A stretch of DNA of 64,000 nt from Nocardioides albus (GCF_014648255.1 NZ_BMQT01000011.1:62001-126000), one strand, 5' to 3'; positions 1 through 9,057 are shown, numbered from the stretch's first letter. Made by a program: numbers and translations. Notes: a model not told the origin generated them from the letters alone.

Positions 1-328
1 CCTCGGTGAAGAGCCACTCGTTGTTGGGGTGGTTGACCCGGCCGACGGTGCGCGGCACGCCGAACTCCGTCTTGGCCAGCAGCGAGCAGACCAGGTTGGC
101 CTTGTCGTCCCCGGTCGCGGCGATGGCCACGTCGCAGTTGTCGAGCCGGGCCTCCTCGAGCGAGGAGAGCTCGCAGGCATCGGCGAGCAGCCATTCGGCG
201 TCGGGCACCCGCTCGGGCTTGATCGCGCCTGGGTTCTTGTCGATGAGGAGCACCTCGTGACCGTTGGTGATCAGCTCACGGGCGATGGACCTGCCGACGG
301 CTCCGGCTCCCGCAATGGCTACGCGCAT
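1..328 (-). CDS. TrkA-type RCK potassium-channel regulator (CeoC-like), 3' end missing
   Basis: This gene runs off the left edge of the window; about 109 N-terminal residues are visible. They open with a Rossmann nucleotide-binding fold: the glycine motif AGAGAVGRS lies at about residues 6-14 and an acidic strand end (LLIDKN) lies near residue 33. This is the RCK_N domain of TrkA/KtrA-type proteins, which bind NAD(H) or ATP and gate potassium transporters from the cytoplasmic face. The ATG overlaps the stop of the preceding RCK gene (TGATG), so the two are probably translationally coupled. The pair next to an APC-type permease matches, as I recall it, the ceoB-ceoC arrangement of mycobacteria. 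The C-terminal RCK_C domain cannot be checked. Confidence 0.9.
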   Translation of the reverse strand, partial: MRVAIAGAGAVGRSIARELITNGHEVLLIDKNPGAIKPERVPDAEWLLADACELSSLEEARLDNCDVAIAATGDDKANLVCSLLAKTEFGVPRTVGRVNHPNNEWLFTE

Positions 329-990
329 CAGTCTTCCTCGGGGCCGTTCTTGATGGTCTTGTAGGCCTGCGCGGTGTTCTCCTCGCGCATCACGACGTGG
401 AGCACGTCGCCCTCCTGGATCACGCTCTCGCGGACCGGGAGGATGCCCTCGCCGAGCCGGTCGATCCAGGCGATGCGGCTGCCGGACTGGCGCTGGAACT
501 TGATGGTCCGCTCACCGACCCAGGACTCGGGCATGATCACCTGGTCGATGCGGATGTTGCCCGACATGTCCCGGAAGTCGGGCTCGGCGCCCGCCGGGAG
601 GAGTCGGCGGAGCACCTGGTCGGCGGTCCACTTCACGGTCGCCACCGTGCTGATCCCGAGGCGCTGGTAGACCTCGGCGCGGCCGGGGTCGTAGATGCGT
701 GCCACGACCTGCTGGATGCCGAACTCCTCGCGGGCGACCCGCGCGGAGATGATGTTGGAGTTGTCGCCGCTGGAGACCGCCGCGAACGCCTCGGCCCGCT
801 TGATGCCGGCCTTGAGCAGGACCTCGCGGTCGAAGCCCATCCCGGCGACCTTGTCGCCGTTGAAGCCCGGTCCGAGCCGCCGGAAGGCGTCCGAGTTCTG
901 GTCGATGACCGAGACCGTGTGGTTGCGGTCCTCGAGGCTTCTGGCCAGGGTCGAGCCGACGCGGCCACAGCCCATGATCACTACGTGCAC
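328..990 (-). CDS. TrkA-type RCK potassium uptake regulator (CeoB-like)
   Basis: The product is 220 residues, normal for a single RCK protein. Residues 1 to about 125 form RCK_N, with the nucleotide-binding glycine motif MGCGRVGST at 6-14 and VIDQN at the end of the second strand. Residues from about 140 to 210 form RCK_C, the presumed ligand-sensing part. The start is GTG; the 3' end overlaps the next RCK gene by one base. A tandem pair of RCK proteins usually works as a cytoplasmic hetero-ring on a Trk/Ktr-type or other potassium transporter. The divergent neighbour is a KimA-like permease, which makes a potassium role more likely. Which membrane protein it gates is inference. Confidence 0.93.
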   Translation of the reverse strand: MHVVIMGCGRVGSTLARSLEDRNHTVSVIDQNSDAFRRLGPGFNGDKVAGMGFDREVLLKAGIKRAEAFAAVSSGDNSNIISARVAREEFGIQQVVARIYDPGRAEVYQRLGISTVATVKWTADQVLRRLLPAGAEPDFRDMSGNIRIDQVIMPESWVGERTIKFQRQSGSRIAWIDRLGEGILPVRESVIQEGDVLHVVMREENTAQAYKTIKNGPEED

Positions 991-1109
991 CGTGTCATGA
1001 TTGCACTCGTGCGGCCCGCCCGTCGCCTACGCCCTCGAAGTTGGCGTGTTCGGTGCGATGGCGATCCGGAAGCGGGTGGAATGCGCTCGGTGCCGTAGCG
1101 TCTGCGGTT

Positions 1110-3125
1110 GTGGGTGTTGGTGATGTCTCCAAGCGGATACTGATCGGCCGCAAGCTCCGGAGCTCGCAGCTCGGCGAGACGCTGCTGCCGAAGCGCATCG
1201 CGCTACCCGTCTTCGCCAGCGACGCGCTCTCCTCGGTCGCCTACGCGCCCGACGAGATCTTCATCATGCTGGCGGTCGCGGGCGCGTCGGCGTACGCCTG
1301 GTCCTGGAAGATCGGCCTGGTCGTCGCCCTGGTGATGCTGACCGTCGTCGCCTCCTACCGGCAGACGGTGCACGCCTATCCCAGCGGCGGCGGCGACTAC
1401 GAGGTCGCCACCGTCAACCTGGGACGCAACGCGGGCGTGACCGTGGCCAGCGCGTTGCTGGTCGACTACGTGCTGACGGTGGCGGTGTCGATCTCCAACG
1501 CCGCCCAGTACGCCGCCAGCGCGATCCCCAGCCTGATCGGCAACGAGGTGCTGGTCGCCTCGACCGCGATCGTGCTGCTCACGGCGATGAACCTGCGGGG
1601 CGTACGCGAGTCCGGGACCTTCTTCGCGGTCCCGACCTACCTGTTCATGTTCGCCATCCTCGGCATGGGTCTCTACGGCCTGATGCTGCTGCTGAACGGC
1701 AACCTGCCCGAGGCGGAGAGCGCGCACCTCCAGATCCGTCCCGAGGAGGGCTGGGAAGGCACGCTCAACCAGATCGCGCTCGTCTTCCTGCTCGCCCGCG
1801 CCTTCTCGTCCGGTTGTGCGGCGCTGACCGGTGTGGAGGCGATCTCCAACGGCGTACCCGCCTTCCAGCGCCCCAAGAGCAAGAACGCCGCCACCACGCT
1901 GCTGCTCCTCGGTCTGATCGCGGTCTCGATGATGATGAGCATCATCGTGCTGGCCAAGCAGATGAGCATCCGCTACGTCGACCCGCACAAGCTGGACCAG
2001 CTCCGCACCGCGGCGGGCAACGCCGTTCCGGACGGCTACGAGCAGCATCCGGTGATCTCCCAGATCGCGGCCGGGGTCTTCAGCGACTTCCCGCCGGGCT
2101 TCTACTTCGTCATCACCGTCACCGGCATCATCCTGGTGCTCGCCGCCAACACCGCGTTCAACGGCTTCCCGGTGCTCGGTTCGATCCTGGCCAAGGACGG
2201 CTACGCGCCACGCTCGCTGGGGGCGCGCGGCGACCGGCTCGCCTACAGCAACGGCATCATCTTCCTGGCGGTGCTGGCGATCGCGCTGATCGTGATCTTC
2301 GATGCGCAGACCACCAAGCTGATCCAGCTCTACATCGTCGGCGTCTTCGTCTCCTTCAACCTGAGCCAGCTCGGCATGATCCGGCACTGGACCCGTCACC
2401 TGGCCACCGAGCGCGACCCGGTCGCACGGCGCCGGATGCAGCGCTCGAGGGCGATCAACGCCTTCGGTCTCGGGATGACCGCGGTCGTGCTGGTGATCGT
2501 GCTGATCACCAAGTTCCTCTCCGGCGCCTGGATCACGATCCTCGCCATGGGCTTCTTCTTCGTGGTCATGCTGGCGATCAGACGTCACTACGACAACGTG
2601 GCCCGCGAGCTCGCCGCCGACGAGCGCGACCGGGTGCTGCCGACCCGCGTCCACGCCATCGTCCTGGTCTCCAAGCTCCACAAGCCGACCCTGCGAGCGT
2701 TGGCCTTCGCCCAGGCTTCGCGGCCCAACGCTCTCGAGGCCGTGACGGTCTCGACCACCGACTCCGACACCGCCGAGCTGCTCAAGCAGTGGGACGAGCG
2801 CAACCTGCCGATGCCGCTGAAGGTGCTCCACTCTCCCTATCGAGAGCTGATCCGTCCGGTCGTGGAGTACGCCTCGGCGATCCGTGACGCCAACCCGCGT
2901 GGCGTCGTGGCCGTCTACATCCCCGAGTACGTCGTCGGCCGCTGGTGGGAGCAGTTCCTGCACAACCAGACCGCGCTGCGGCTCAAGGGTCGGCTGCTGT
3001 TCACCCCGGGCGTCATGGTCATCTCGGTGCCCTACCAGCTCGCCTCCGGCAAGGAGCGGGCCGAGGAGCTGCGCGAGGAGTACTGGCTCGCGCCGGGCCT
3101 GCGCCGCGGAAGCGGACGCCGATGA
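1110..3125 (+). CDS. APC-superfamily permease, KimA-like potassium transporter
   Basis: The protein is about 671 residues with roughly 12 hydrophobic segments up to residue 500, followed by a soluble domain of about 150 residues resembling the universal-stress-like tail of KimA/YdaO proteins. The early motif FASDALSSVAYAPDEI is the family hallmark. KimA of Bacillus is a high-affinity proton-coupled potassium importer; annotation pipelines often call these proteins amino-acid permeases. I chose the GTG at 1110 because the family normally begins close to SKRILIGRKLRSS; an ATG at 1041 would add 23 residues of unlike composition. The gene is divergent from two RCK genes and overlaps the downstream methyltransferase by four bases (ATGA). 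Substrate is inferred from family and context. Confidence 0.88.
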   Translation: MGVGDVSKRILIGRKLRSSQLGETLLPKRIALPVFASDALSSVAYAPDEIFIMLAVAGASAYAWSWKIGLVVALVMLTVVASYRQTVHAYPSGGGDYEVATVNLGRNAGVTVASALLVDYVLTVAVSISNAAQYAASAIPSLIGNEVLVASTAIVLLTAMNLRGVRESGTFFAVPTYLFMFAILGMGLYGLMLLLNGNLPEAESAHLQIRPEEGWEGTLNQIALVFLLARAFSSGCAALTGVEAISNGVPAFQRPKSKNAATTLLLLGLIAVSMMMSIIVLAKQMSIRYVDPHKLDQLRTAAGNAVPDGYEQHPVISQIAAGVFSDFPPGFYFVITVTGIILVLAANTAFNGFPVLGSILAKDGYAPRSLGARGDRLAYSNGIIFLAVLAIALIVIFDAQTTKLIQLYIVGVFVSFNLSQLGMIRHWTRHLATERDPVARRRMQRSRAINAFGLGMTAVVLVIVLITKFLSGAWITILAMGFFFVVMLAIRRHYDNVARELAADERDRVLPTRVHAIVLVSKLHKPTLRALAFAQASRPNALEAVTVSTTDSDTAELLKQWDERNLPMPLKVLHSPYRELIRPVVEYASAIRDANPRGVVAVYIPEYVVGRWWEQFLHNQTALRLKGRLLFTPGVMVISVPYQLASGKERAEELREEYWLAPGLRRGSGRR

Positions 3126-4300
3126 GCCGCCCCCAGCGTCCCGTGCCTCGCGGACGGCGCCCCCGTCCGAAGGCGTCGAAGGGCGAGTCGTACGTCGGGA
3201 AGCGCTTCGAAGTCGAGATCGGCCCGGTCGCCCACGGCGGACACTTCGTCGCCCGCGTGCAGATCGAAGAGGCCTCCCGCGTGGTCTTCGTACGCCACGG
3301 CCTGCCCGGTGAGCGGGTGGTCGTCGAGATCACCGAGGGAACCGCGGGCGACCGGTTCTGGCGCGGGGACGCGGTCTCGGTGCTCTCGGCCGCGCCGGAA
3401 CGGGTCGTTCCGCCGTGCCCCTATGCCGGTCCCGGGCTGTGTGGGGGCTGCGACTTCCAGCATGTCTCCCTGCCCGCTCAGCGCGACCTGAAGGCGACCG
3501 TGCTGCGCGAGCAGCTGGTCCGGCTCGGTGGCCTGTCCGCCTCGGACCCGCTGGTCGCGGACCTGGTCGTCGAGGCCGTTCCCGGCGACGAGGACGGACT
3601 GCGCTGGCGCACCCGTCAGCGCTACGCCACCGCACCGGGCGGCGCCCGCGGCATGCGAAAATACCGCTCCCACGACGTGATCCCGGTCGAGGACTGTCTG
3701 ATCGCGACCACGGATGCGCGCGAGCCAGCTGCCGGGACCGTCGTGGAGAGCGTGGTGATCGGGGGAGTGGAGCACTCCTTCGAGGTCGCAGCCGACGGCT
3801 TCTGGCAGGTCCACCCGGGGGCGCCCGAGGCCCTCGTCTCCGCCGTGATGTCCGCCCTGGCTCCGGCCCCCGGCGACTCCGTCCTGGACCTCTACGCCGG
3901 CGTCGGCCTCTTCTCCGCCTTCCTCGCCGACGCCGTCGGTCCGACCGGCCGTGTCCTCGCTGTCGAGGGCGACCAGACGGCCTCCGCGCTCTCGGTCGGC
4001 AACGTCCCCACCGCCGACGTCACCGCCGGCGACGTCGCCACCGTCCTGGGCCGTCTCGAGGAGGGCCCCTACGACCTCGTCGTCCTCGACCCACCCCGCG
4101 AGGGCGCGCGCCGCGCCGTCGTCGAGGCCGTCGTCGCGCGTACGCCGCGCAAGGTCGCCTACGTTGCCTGCGACCCCGCCGCCCTCGCCCGCGACGTGGC
4201 GATCTTCGCCGAGCACGGCTACCGGCTGCGTACGTTGCGCGCCTTCGACCTCTTCCCGATGACCCACCACGTCGAAGCCGTCGCTCTGCTGACCAGGTAG
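3122..4300 (+). CDS. TrmA/RumA-family SAM-dependent RNA (uracil-5-)methyltransferase
   Basis: The product is 392 residues. A basic tail (1-28) leads into a TRAM-like RNA-binding domain (about 29-85). Three cysteines of an iron-sulfur site are at 99, 107 and 110 (CPYAGPGLCGGC). A class I SAM-binding fold starts at LDLYAGVGLF. The C terminus carries DPPREGARR, the catalytic-cysteine motif AYVACDPAALARD and the general-base region HHVEAVALL. These are the signatures of enzymes making 5-methyluridine in rRNA or tRNA. The exact target base cannot be told from sequence. Its start overlaps the stop of the KimA-like gene, an arrangement also seen, as I recall, at the mycobacterial ceo locus. Confidence 0.92.
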   Translation: MSRPQRPVPRGRRPRPKASKGESYVGKRFEVEIGPVAHGGHFVARVQIEEASRVVFVRHGLPGERVVVEITEGTAGDRFWRGDAVSVLSAAPERVVPPCPYAGPGLCGGCDFQHVSLPAQRDLKATVLREQLVRLGGLSASDPLVADLVVEAVPGDEDGLRWRTRQRYATAPGGARGMRKYRSHDVIPVEDCLIATTDAREPAAGTVVESVVIGGVEHSFEVAADGFWQVHPGAPEALVSAVMSALAPAPGDSVLDLYAGVGLFSAFLADAVGPTGRVLAVEGDQTASALSVGNVPTADVTAGDVATVLGRLEEGPYDLVVLDPPREGARRAVVEAVVARTPRKVAYVACDPAALARDVAIFAEHGYRLRTLRAFDLFPMTHHVEAVALLTR

Positions 4301-4304
4301 CGCC

Positions 4305-4399
4305 GAGTCGGCTCATCCCGACAGCAGATCCCGCCGAGTCGGCTCGTCCTGGCGACGCCCCCTGCTGAGTCGGCGCGTCATGACGCGCCGACTCAGCAG
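4305..4399. repeat. 31-bp-phased palindromic array (family P31, copy 1)
   Basis: The octamer gagtcggc occurs in direct orientation at 4305, 4336 and 4367, exactly 31 bp apart, and inverted at 4387-4394. The last direct and the inverted copy are the arms of a perfect 38-bp palindrome at 4362-4399, centred on 4380/4381. The array starts a few bases after the methyltransferase stop. A second array with the same core and spacing lies at 38750-38839. It could act as a terminator, but multiple phased copies go beyond an ordinary hairpin. I do not recognise it as a named element. Confidence 0.85.
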
Positions 4400-4532
4400 T
4401 TGAGCGAACGCGGCTTCGCCATGGGGTGACGGGGCGACATTGCCATGTGTCATAGGACACTCTAGGGTTCCCCATCGATTGGTGGCCGGGGCGATCTGCG
4501 CCCTGGTCTCGGGAAGAACGATGTGAGACCCG

Positions 4533-7268
4533 ATGAGGGCTCTCTGCGGAGGAATGTTGTCTATATTCGAACGGATCAGCGCACGCGCCGGCCTTGTGGT
4601 CGCGGCTCCTGCTCTGATCGTGAGTCTGGTTTCACCTGTCCATGCGGCCACGATCCCGGGGTCCGTGCACGAGTCCGGTGACCGGGTTGCCGGCCAGGAG
4701 TCTGGATCTCTCGACACCGGGAAGAGCTCGTGGGCCGTCGACTCGCCCTCGGGCCACGTGACGGCGGTGCTGCGACGCGACCGGTCCGCGGGACGGTTGG
4801 CGCTCGAGGTGCGACGTGACGGGCGCGCGACCGTCACCTCGACGCTCGGCATCGAGACGTCGGTTGCTGACCTGTCGAAGGGTCTGACGGTGACCGGTCT
4901 CGAGCGCAGCAGCGTGCGTGAGGACTACCGCACCGTGGTCGGCAAGCGCCACGAGCATCACGATGTCGGCCACCAGCTGACCGCGACGCTGCGCGGTGCG
5001 ACGGGTGAGAGCATGCGCCTGCAGGTCCGCGTCTTCGACGACGGTGTGGGTTACCGGTACGTCCTGCCCGGCGCCGGGCAGACCAGCGTGACGGGGGAGC
5101 GCAGCGGTTTCCGGGTTCCGGCGGCCTCGGAGGCGGTGCTGATGGAGCACCGCGCCAACTACGAGAACCAGTACCGGCGGCTCCGTGCCGACGAGGTGAA
5201 GCAGCTGCCGTACGCGTTCCCGGCGCTGTTCCGGTTGCCTGACGGCGGCTGGGCGATGTTCACCGAGGCCGACCTCGATGGTCGGTACGCCGCCTCACAC
5301 CTGTTGCCGACGGGCCAGCCCGGCTCTTTCCAGGTGTCCCTGCCCGAGGCATCGGTGACCAGTGATGGTCCGCTGACGACGCCGTGGCGGGTCGCTGTGG
5401 TCGGCGACCTGTCCGCGGTGGTCGAGAGCGACCTGGTCACCGACCTGGCCGGCGACAGCCGGATCGCCGACACCGACTGGGTGCGGCCCGGCACGGTTGC
5501 GTGGTCGTGGTGGTCCGACGGTGGCAGCCCCCGCGACCTGGAGCGCCAGAAGGACTACGTGGACCACGCCGCCGAAGAGGGCTGGGAGTACGTCCTGGTG
5601 GACGAGGGATGGAGCCCGCAGTGGATGCCGGAGCTGGTCGCCTACGCGCGAGAGAAGAGCATCGGCGTGTGGGTGTGGTCCCGCTGGCAGGACCTCGAGA
5701 CCCAGCAGCAGCGCGACGCGCTCCTGCCGCTGTGGAAGTCGTGGGGAATCGCCGGCCTCAAGGTCGACTTCATGGACTCCGACTCCCAGGCCCGGATGAA
5801 GTGGTACGACGCCCTGCTCCGTGACACCGCCGAGGAGCGGATCATGGTGAACCTGCACGGGTCGACCGCCCCCCGAGGGATCGAGCGCACCTGGCCGCAC
5901 GTGCTGACCTCCGAGGGCGTACGTGGCGGTGAGGACTACCACCTCGGGTGGGTCACGCCGCAGCACAGCGTCAACCTGGCACTCACCCGCAACGTGGTCG
6001 GTTCGATGGACTACACGCCGCTCACCTTCTCCGCCGACCGACGCGAGACCAGCGCCGGACACGAGCTCGGTCTCTCGGTCGTCTTCGAGTCCGGCCTGCT
6101 GCACCCCGCAGACAGCGTCGAGTCCTACGACGGCCGCGGTGTCGTGGAAGCGGTCCTGCGGAAGATGCCCACCACCTGGGACGAGACCCGGCTGGTGTCC
6201 GCGCGGCCGGACGCGGAGGCCACGTTCGCGCGACGGTCGGGCGACCGCTGGTTCGTCGGTTCGGCACAAGCCGGCGCAGCGTCGTCGACCTCGGTCCCAC
6301 TGAGCTTCCTGGAGCCTGGCCGGCGCTACCTGGCCGAGGTGGTGCGCGACAGCGGTCGCGACGACCTGGTCGTCGAACGTCACCCGGTCACGAGCGCAGA
6401 CCGACTGACCGTCGACTCGGAGGCGAACGGCGGCTTCGTCGTCCTGCTGAGCCCCATCGAGTCCGGGCCGATGCTGGAGAACTCCCTGCTGAACCGGGTG
6501 AGCATCGAGGCCGAGCGTCGCTGGCCCGAGCCGGGGTCCACGGTTCCGGTGACCGTACGGGTCCAGAACAAGGGGCGCCAGCCGCTCCGCGACGTGAGGG
6601 GTGAGCTCTCGCTCCCCGAGTCCTGGACCGCTGAGCCGGTCGGCGCCACGACCGGGCAGAAGGTGCGGCCCGGCGGGGTCACGACGTTGAGGTGGAAGGT
6701 CGACGTGCCGCGGGATGCGGAGCCGGGCAGCGCGCACACCATCGGTGTCGACGCGAGCTACACCATCGGTGCCGGCTCGGTGGAGCGCACCGCGGAGCAG
6801 AAGGTCACCGTCGCGCCGGGGTCGGCACCGTCCGGGTCGCCGTACCTCAGCGACCTGGAGCCGTTCGACTCGTTCAACTGGGAAGGGCCGCTCGAGCGCG
6901 ACCAGAGCAACGGCGGCAGCGCGTCCGGGGACGGTTCACCGATCACCATCGAGGGCCGGACCTTCGAGAAGGGTCTCGGCGGTGCCGCCCACTCCGAGCA
7001 GGTGTTCCACCTCGGCGCGGTATGCGACCGCCTCACCGGGTACGTCGGCGTCGACGACTCCGTGGGCACGAACGGCAGCCTCGCCTTCCAGGTGTGGGGC
7101 GACGGTCGTCTCCTCTTCGACAGCGGACCGATGACCGGTTCCGATGCTGCCCGCCCCATGGACATCAGCCTCAGCGGCGTCGAGGGGCTCAAGCTGATCA
7201 TGGTCGACGGCGGCGACTTCGTCCGTGACGACCACGGCGACTGGGCGGACGCTCGACTCACCTGCTGA
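4533..7268 (+). CDS. Secreted GH97 glycosidase (alpha-galactosidase-like) with NEW3 and NPCBM domains
   Basis: The precursor is 911 residues. A hydrophobic signal peptide ends near SPVHAA (about residue 37-40). Then come the GH97 N-terminal beta-sandwich, the TIM barrel (W-S-W-W-SDG, then GLKVDFMDSD) and the family motif MVNLHGSTAPRGIERTWP. Toward the C terminus there is a NEW3/CARDB-like beta domain (about 650-760) and a final NPCBM-type carbohydrate-binding domain (EKGLGGAAHSEQVF region). The Asp in KVDFMD is at the position used as nucleophile by retaining GH97 alpha-galactosidases, as I recall the family; inverting members lack it. Start choice is uncertain: ATG 4533, or ATG 4554/TTG 4557 just after a GGAGGA. 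No sugar transporter is adjacent, so the substrate is open. Confidence 0.88.
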   Translation: MRALCGGMLSIFERISARAGLVVAAPALIVSLVSPVHAATIPGSVHESGDRVAGQESGSLDTGKSSWAVDSPSGHVTAVLRRDRSAGRLALEVRRDGRATVTSTLGIETSVADLSKGLTVTGLERSSVREDYRTVVGKRHEHHDVGHQLTATLRGATGESMRLQVRVFDDGVGYRYVLPGAGQTSVTGERSGFRVPAASEAVLMEHRANYENQYRRLRADEVKQLPYAFPALFRLPDGGWAMFTEADLDGRYAASHLLPTGQPGSFQVSLPEASVTSDGPLTTPWRVAVVGDLSAVVESDLVTDLAGDSRIADTDWVRPGTVAWSWWSDGGSPRDLERQKDYVDHAAEEGWEYVLVDEGWSPQWMPELVAYAREKSIGVWVWSRWQDLETQQQRDALLPLWKSWGIAGLKVDFMDSDSQARMKWYDALLRDTAEERIMVNLHGSTAPRGIERTWPHVLTSEGVRGGEDYHLGWVTPQHSVNLALTRNVVGSMDYTPLTFSADRRETSAGHELGLSVVFESGLLHPADSVESYDGRGVVEAVLRKMPTTWDETRLVSARPDAEATFARRSGDRWFVGSAQAGAASSTSVPLSFLEPGRRYLAEVVRDSGRDDLVVERHPVTSADRLTVDSEANGGFVVLLSPIESGPMLENSLLNRVSIEAERRWPEPGSTVPVTVRVQNKGRQPLRDVRGELSLPESWTAEPVGATTGQKVRPGGVTTLRWKVDVPRDAEPGSAHTIGVDASYTIGAGSVERTAEQKVTVAPGSAPSGSPYLSDLEPFDSFNWEGPLERDQSNGGSASGDGSPITIEGRTFEKGLGGAAHSEQVFHLGAVCDRLTGYVGVDDSVGTNGSLAFQVWGDGRLLFDSGPMTGSDAARPMDISLSGVEGLKLIMVDGGDFVRDDHGDWADARLTC

Positions 7269-7277
7269 GCTCTGATC

Positions 7278-7323
7278 AGGCCGTAGGTCCGGCATCCGTG
7301 AGCGGCTACCGGACCTACGGCCT
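7278..7323 (+). terminator. Strong hairpin terminator after the GH97 gene
   Basis: A perfect 15-bp inverted repeat (7278-7292 with 7309-7323, arm aggccgtaggtccgg) encloses a 16-nt loop, starting ten bases after the GH97 stop. No run of T follows, which is usual for high-GC actinobacteria. Confidence 0.75.
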
Positions 7324-7447
7324 CGTCTGCAACGTGGTCGGCCGACCTGGGAGGAGCGCCCGACAGCCCGCAACGGCGGTGCCGGACGCAGTGGGCGCGC
7401 TTCGGATATCGCTTGCGCGTCAAGGACTTCGGCGCTGTGATGCTGCT

Positions 7448-8263
7448 GTGAGCGATGAGATGTGGGGCACCGACCGGCTCGACCTGACCGCCTATCTGGA
7501 ACGGATCGGGACGGCGGAGCCGTCGGGCCCGTCGCGGGCGGCGCTGGAGGAGATCTACGACGCCCACCTGCGCACGTTCACCTTCGACAACATCGACGTG
7601 CTGCTGGAGCAGCACCCCGGCGTCGACCTGGCCGAGGTGCAGGAGAAGTTCGTCGGGCGGGGGAGAGGCGGCTACTGCTTCGAGCACGGGACGCTGCTCG
7701 CGGCGGCGCTGGAGCAGCTGGGATACGCCGTCGAGCGGCGGCTCGCCCGGGTGGGCGCCGATCCGACCGCGGCCGGACGTACGCACCTGGTGGTGGTGGT
7801 CGATCTCGACGGGCAGCGACTGCTGGCTGATCCCGGGTTCGGGTTGAGCGTGTGGCGGCCGATCTCGCTGGTCGACGGCGCGGTCGATCAGGTCGGAGGC
7901 ATCACCCACCGAGTGAGGTGGACCGAGCACGGCTGGGCGCTGGAGCGGGCGAAGGGCGACGGCTGGGAGCGGATGCACACCCATGACGAGGCGCTGGTGG
8001 TGCCCAGCGACGTTGCGATCGGCCACCACTTCACCAGCACGCACCCGTCGGTGCACTTCCGCCACCGGTTGATCGTGACCAAGCTTCTCGCCGACCGCCA
8101 CATCAGCCTCACCCACGACACCGTCACCATCCGCCGTGAGGGCGAGGAGACCGAGCATCGCGAGATCGGGCTCGAGGAGGCGATGGCGTACGTCGACGAG
8201 CTCGAGGTGCCGCTCACCGACGACGAGCGCACCCGTCTGCGCGAGCGTCTGGAGAACCTCTAG
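7448..8263 (+). CDS. Arylamine N-acetyltransferase (NAT)
   Basis: The protein is 271 residues, the usual NAT length. The cysteine-protease-like triad is complete: Cys77 in GRGGYCFEHG, His113 in RTHLVVVVD and Asp128 in LLADPGFG. NATs move the acetyl group of acetyl-CoA onto arylamines or arylhydrazines in the cytoplasm through a Cys thioester. The start is GTG 7448; ATG 7460 (MWGTDRLD) is an alternative. The gene stands alone, and its 3' end is only 4 bp from that of the opposite-strand gene at 8268. The physiological substrate is unknown. Confidence 0.92.
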   Translation: MSDEMWGTDRLDLTAYLERIGTAEPSGPSRAALEEIYDAHLRTFTFDNIDVLLEQHPGVDLAEVQEKFVGRGRGGYCFEHGTLLAAALEQLGYAVERRLARVGADPTAAGRTHLVVVVDLDGQRLLADPGFGLSVWRPISLVDGAVDQVGGITHRVRWTEHGWALERAKGDGWERMHTHDEALVVPSDVAIGHHFTSTHPSVHFRHRLIVTKLLADRHISLTHDTVTIRREGEETEHREIGLEEAMAYVDELEVPLTDDERTRLRERLENL

Positions 8264-8267
8264 GAGC

Positions 8268-8699
8268 CTACCGGCTGGCGTCATCGACGATGGCGCGCAT
8301 CGCCATCGTCGGATCGTCGGAGAGATCGGTGATCAGCTGCCTGCGGTCGAGGACCGCCTCGTCCAGCTGAGGACCGAGGGTGCCGAGCAGCTCTCCAGAG
8401 GTCGCGCCCGGCACCGTGGTGAGCAGACGTGTGCCACGGCGGCTTGAACGAGGCACCACGCGGGCGAGCGCATCCGCCACCGATCGGGTCGCGCCGGCGA
8501 ACGGTGCCGTGATCGGGTCGGTGATCGAGCCGAGCCAGTTCGCGGCGCGCTCCGCCTCGGCGTGGCTCGTGCGTGCCTTCAGGTCCGCGAGGCGTACGTC
8601 ATCCAGCGCCTGCTCCAGACGATGCTGCTCTCGGAAAGCCAGGGCAACGGCGACACCGGCGGCGACGGCTGCGACCAGCGCGAGGCTAGCGACCAGCAT
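8268..8699 (-). CDS. Unknown small membrane-anchored protein
   Basis: The predicted product is 143 residues starting at ATG 8699 (MLVASLALVAAVAAGV). One N-terminal transmembrane helix (about 3-24) is followed by a charged helical stretch (REQHRLEQALDDVRLADLK...) that could form a coiled coil, and then a polar C-terminal part. I recognise no family. It overlaps the upstream gene of similar layout (TM helix plus helical domain) by 14 bp, so the two are probably co-translated and may pair in the membrane. A longer start at 8768 exists but would lie deep inside the upstream gene. Confidence 0.7.
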   Translation of the reverse strand: MLVASLALVAAVAAGVAVALAFREQHRLEQALDDVRLADLKARTSHAEAERAANWLGSITDPITAPFAGATRSVADALARVVPRSSRRGTRLLTTVPGATSGELLGTLGPQLDEAVLDRRQLITDLSDDPTMAMRAIVDDASR

Positions 8700-9057
8700 G
8701 GACCTTGACCTCGGCCACGACACCCTCGTCGGCGAGCCGTTCGCGCAGCGAGTCGGCCGCCTGGTCATAGACCATCTTCGAGAGCAGCGCGGGGCGCACC
8801 CTGTGCAGCATCGTGGCCGCCTTGGTCTGCGCGGAGGCCAGCTCGAGCGGGTTCAGGATGCGGATGCTCAGCAACCGTTCCTCGGGCGGGAGGTCGGCGT
8901 AGGCGTTGCGCGGCGCCGAGAGATCTGCCTGCTCCAACCGCCACAGCAGCCCGATGGTCTCGGCGCGCAGGGCCTTGTTGGCCTGCTGCAGACGCCAGGC
9001 GACAGCGGCTGCGGCCGCGGCGACGGCCAGTGCCACGACGGCGATCAGGGTGCTCAA
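8686..9057 (-). CDS. Unknown small membrane-anchored protein
   Basis: From TTG 9057 the product is 123 residues. The TTG is preceded by the ribosome binding site AGGAG at 9062-9066 (read on the minus strand), which decided the start. Residues 3-22 are an Ala/Val-rich transmembrane helix. The rest is helical and polar, with LQQANKALRAETIGLLWRLE likely a coiled coil. No family is recognised. It is the first gene of a two-gene unit with the overlapping gene downstream, which has the same architecture. Confidence 0.65.
   Translation of the reverse strand: MSTLIAVVALAVAAAAAAVAWRLQQANKALRAETIGLLWRLEQADLSAPRNAYADLPPEERLLSIRILNPLELASAQTKAATMLHRVRPALLSKMVYDQAADSLRERLADEGVVAEVKVHAGR

Noticed and set aside
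1203..2963. 586-codon minus-strand ORF
   Set aside because: It is antisense to the KimA-like permease and His/Asp/Gln-rich without any domain.
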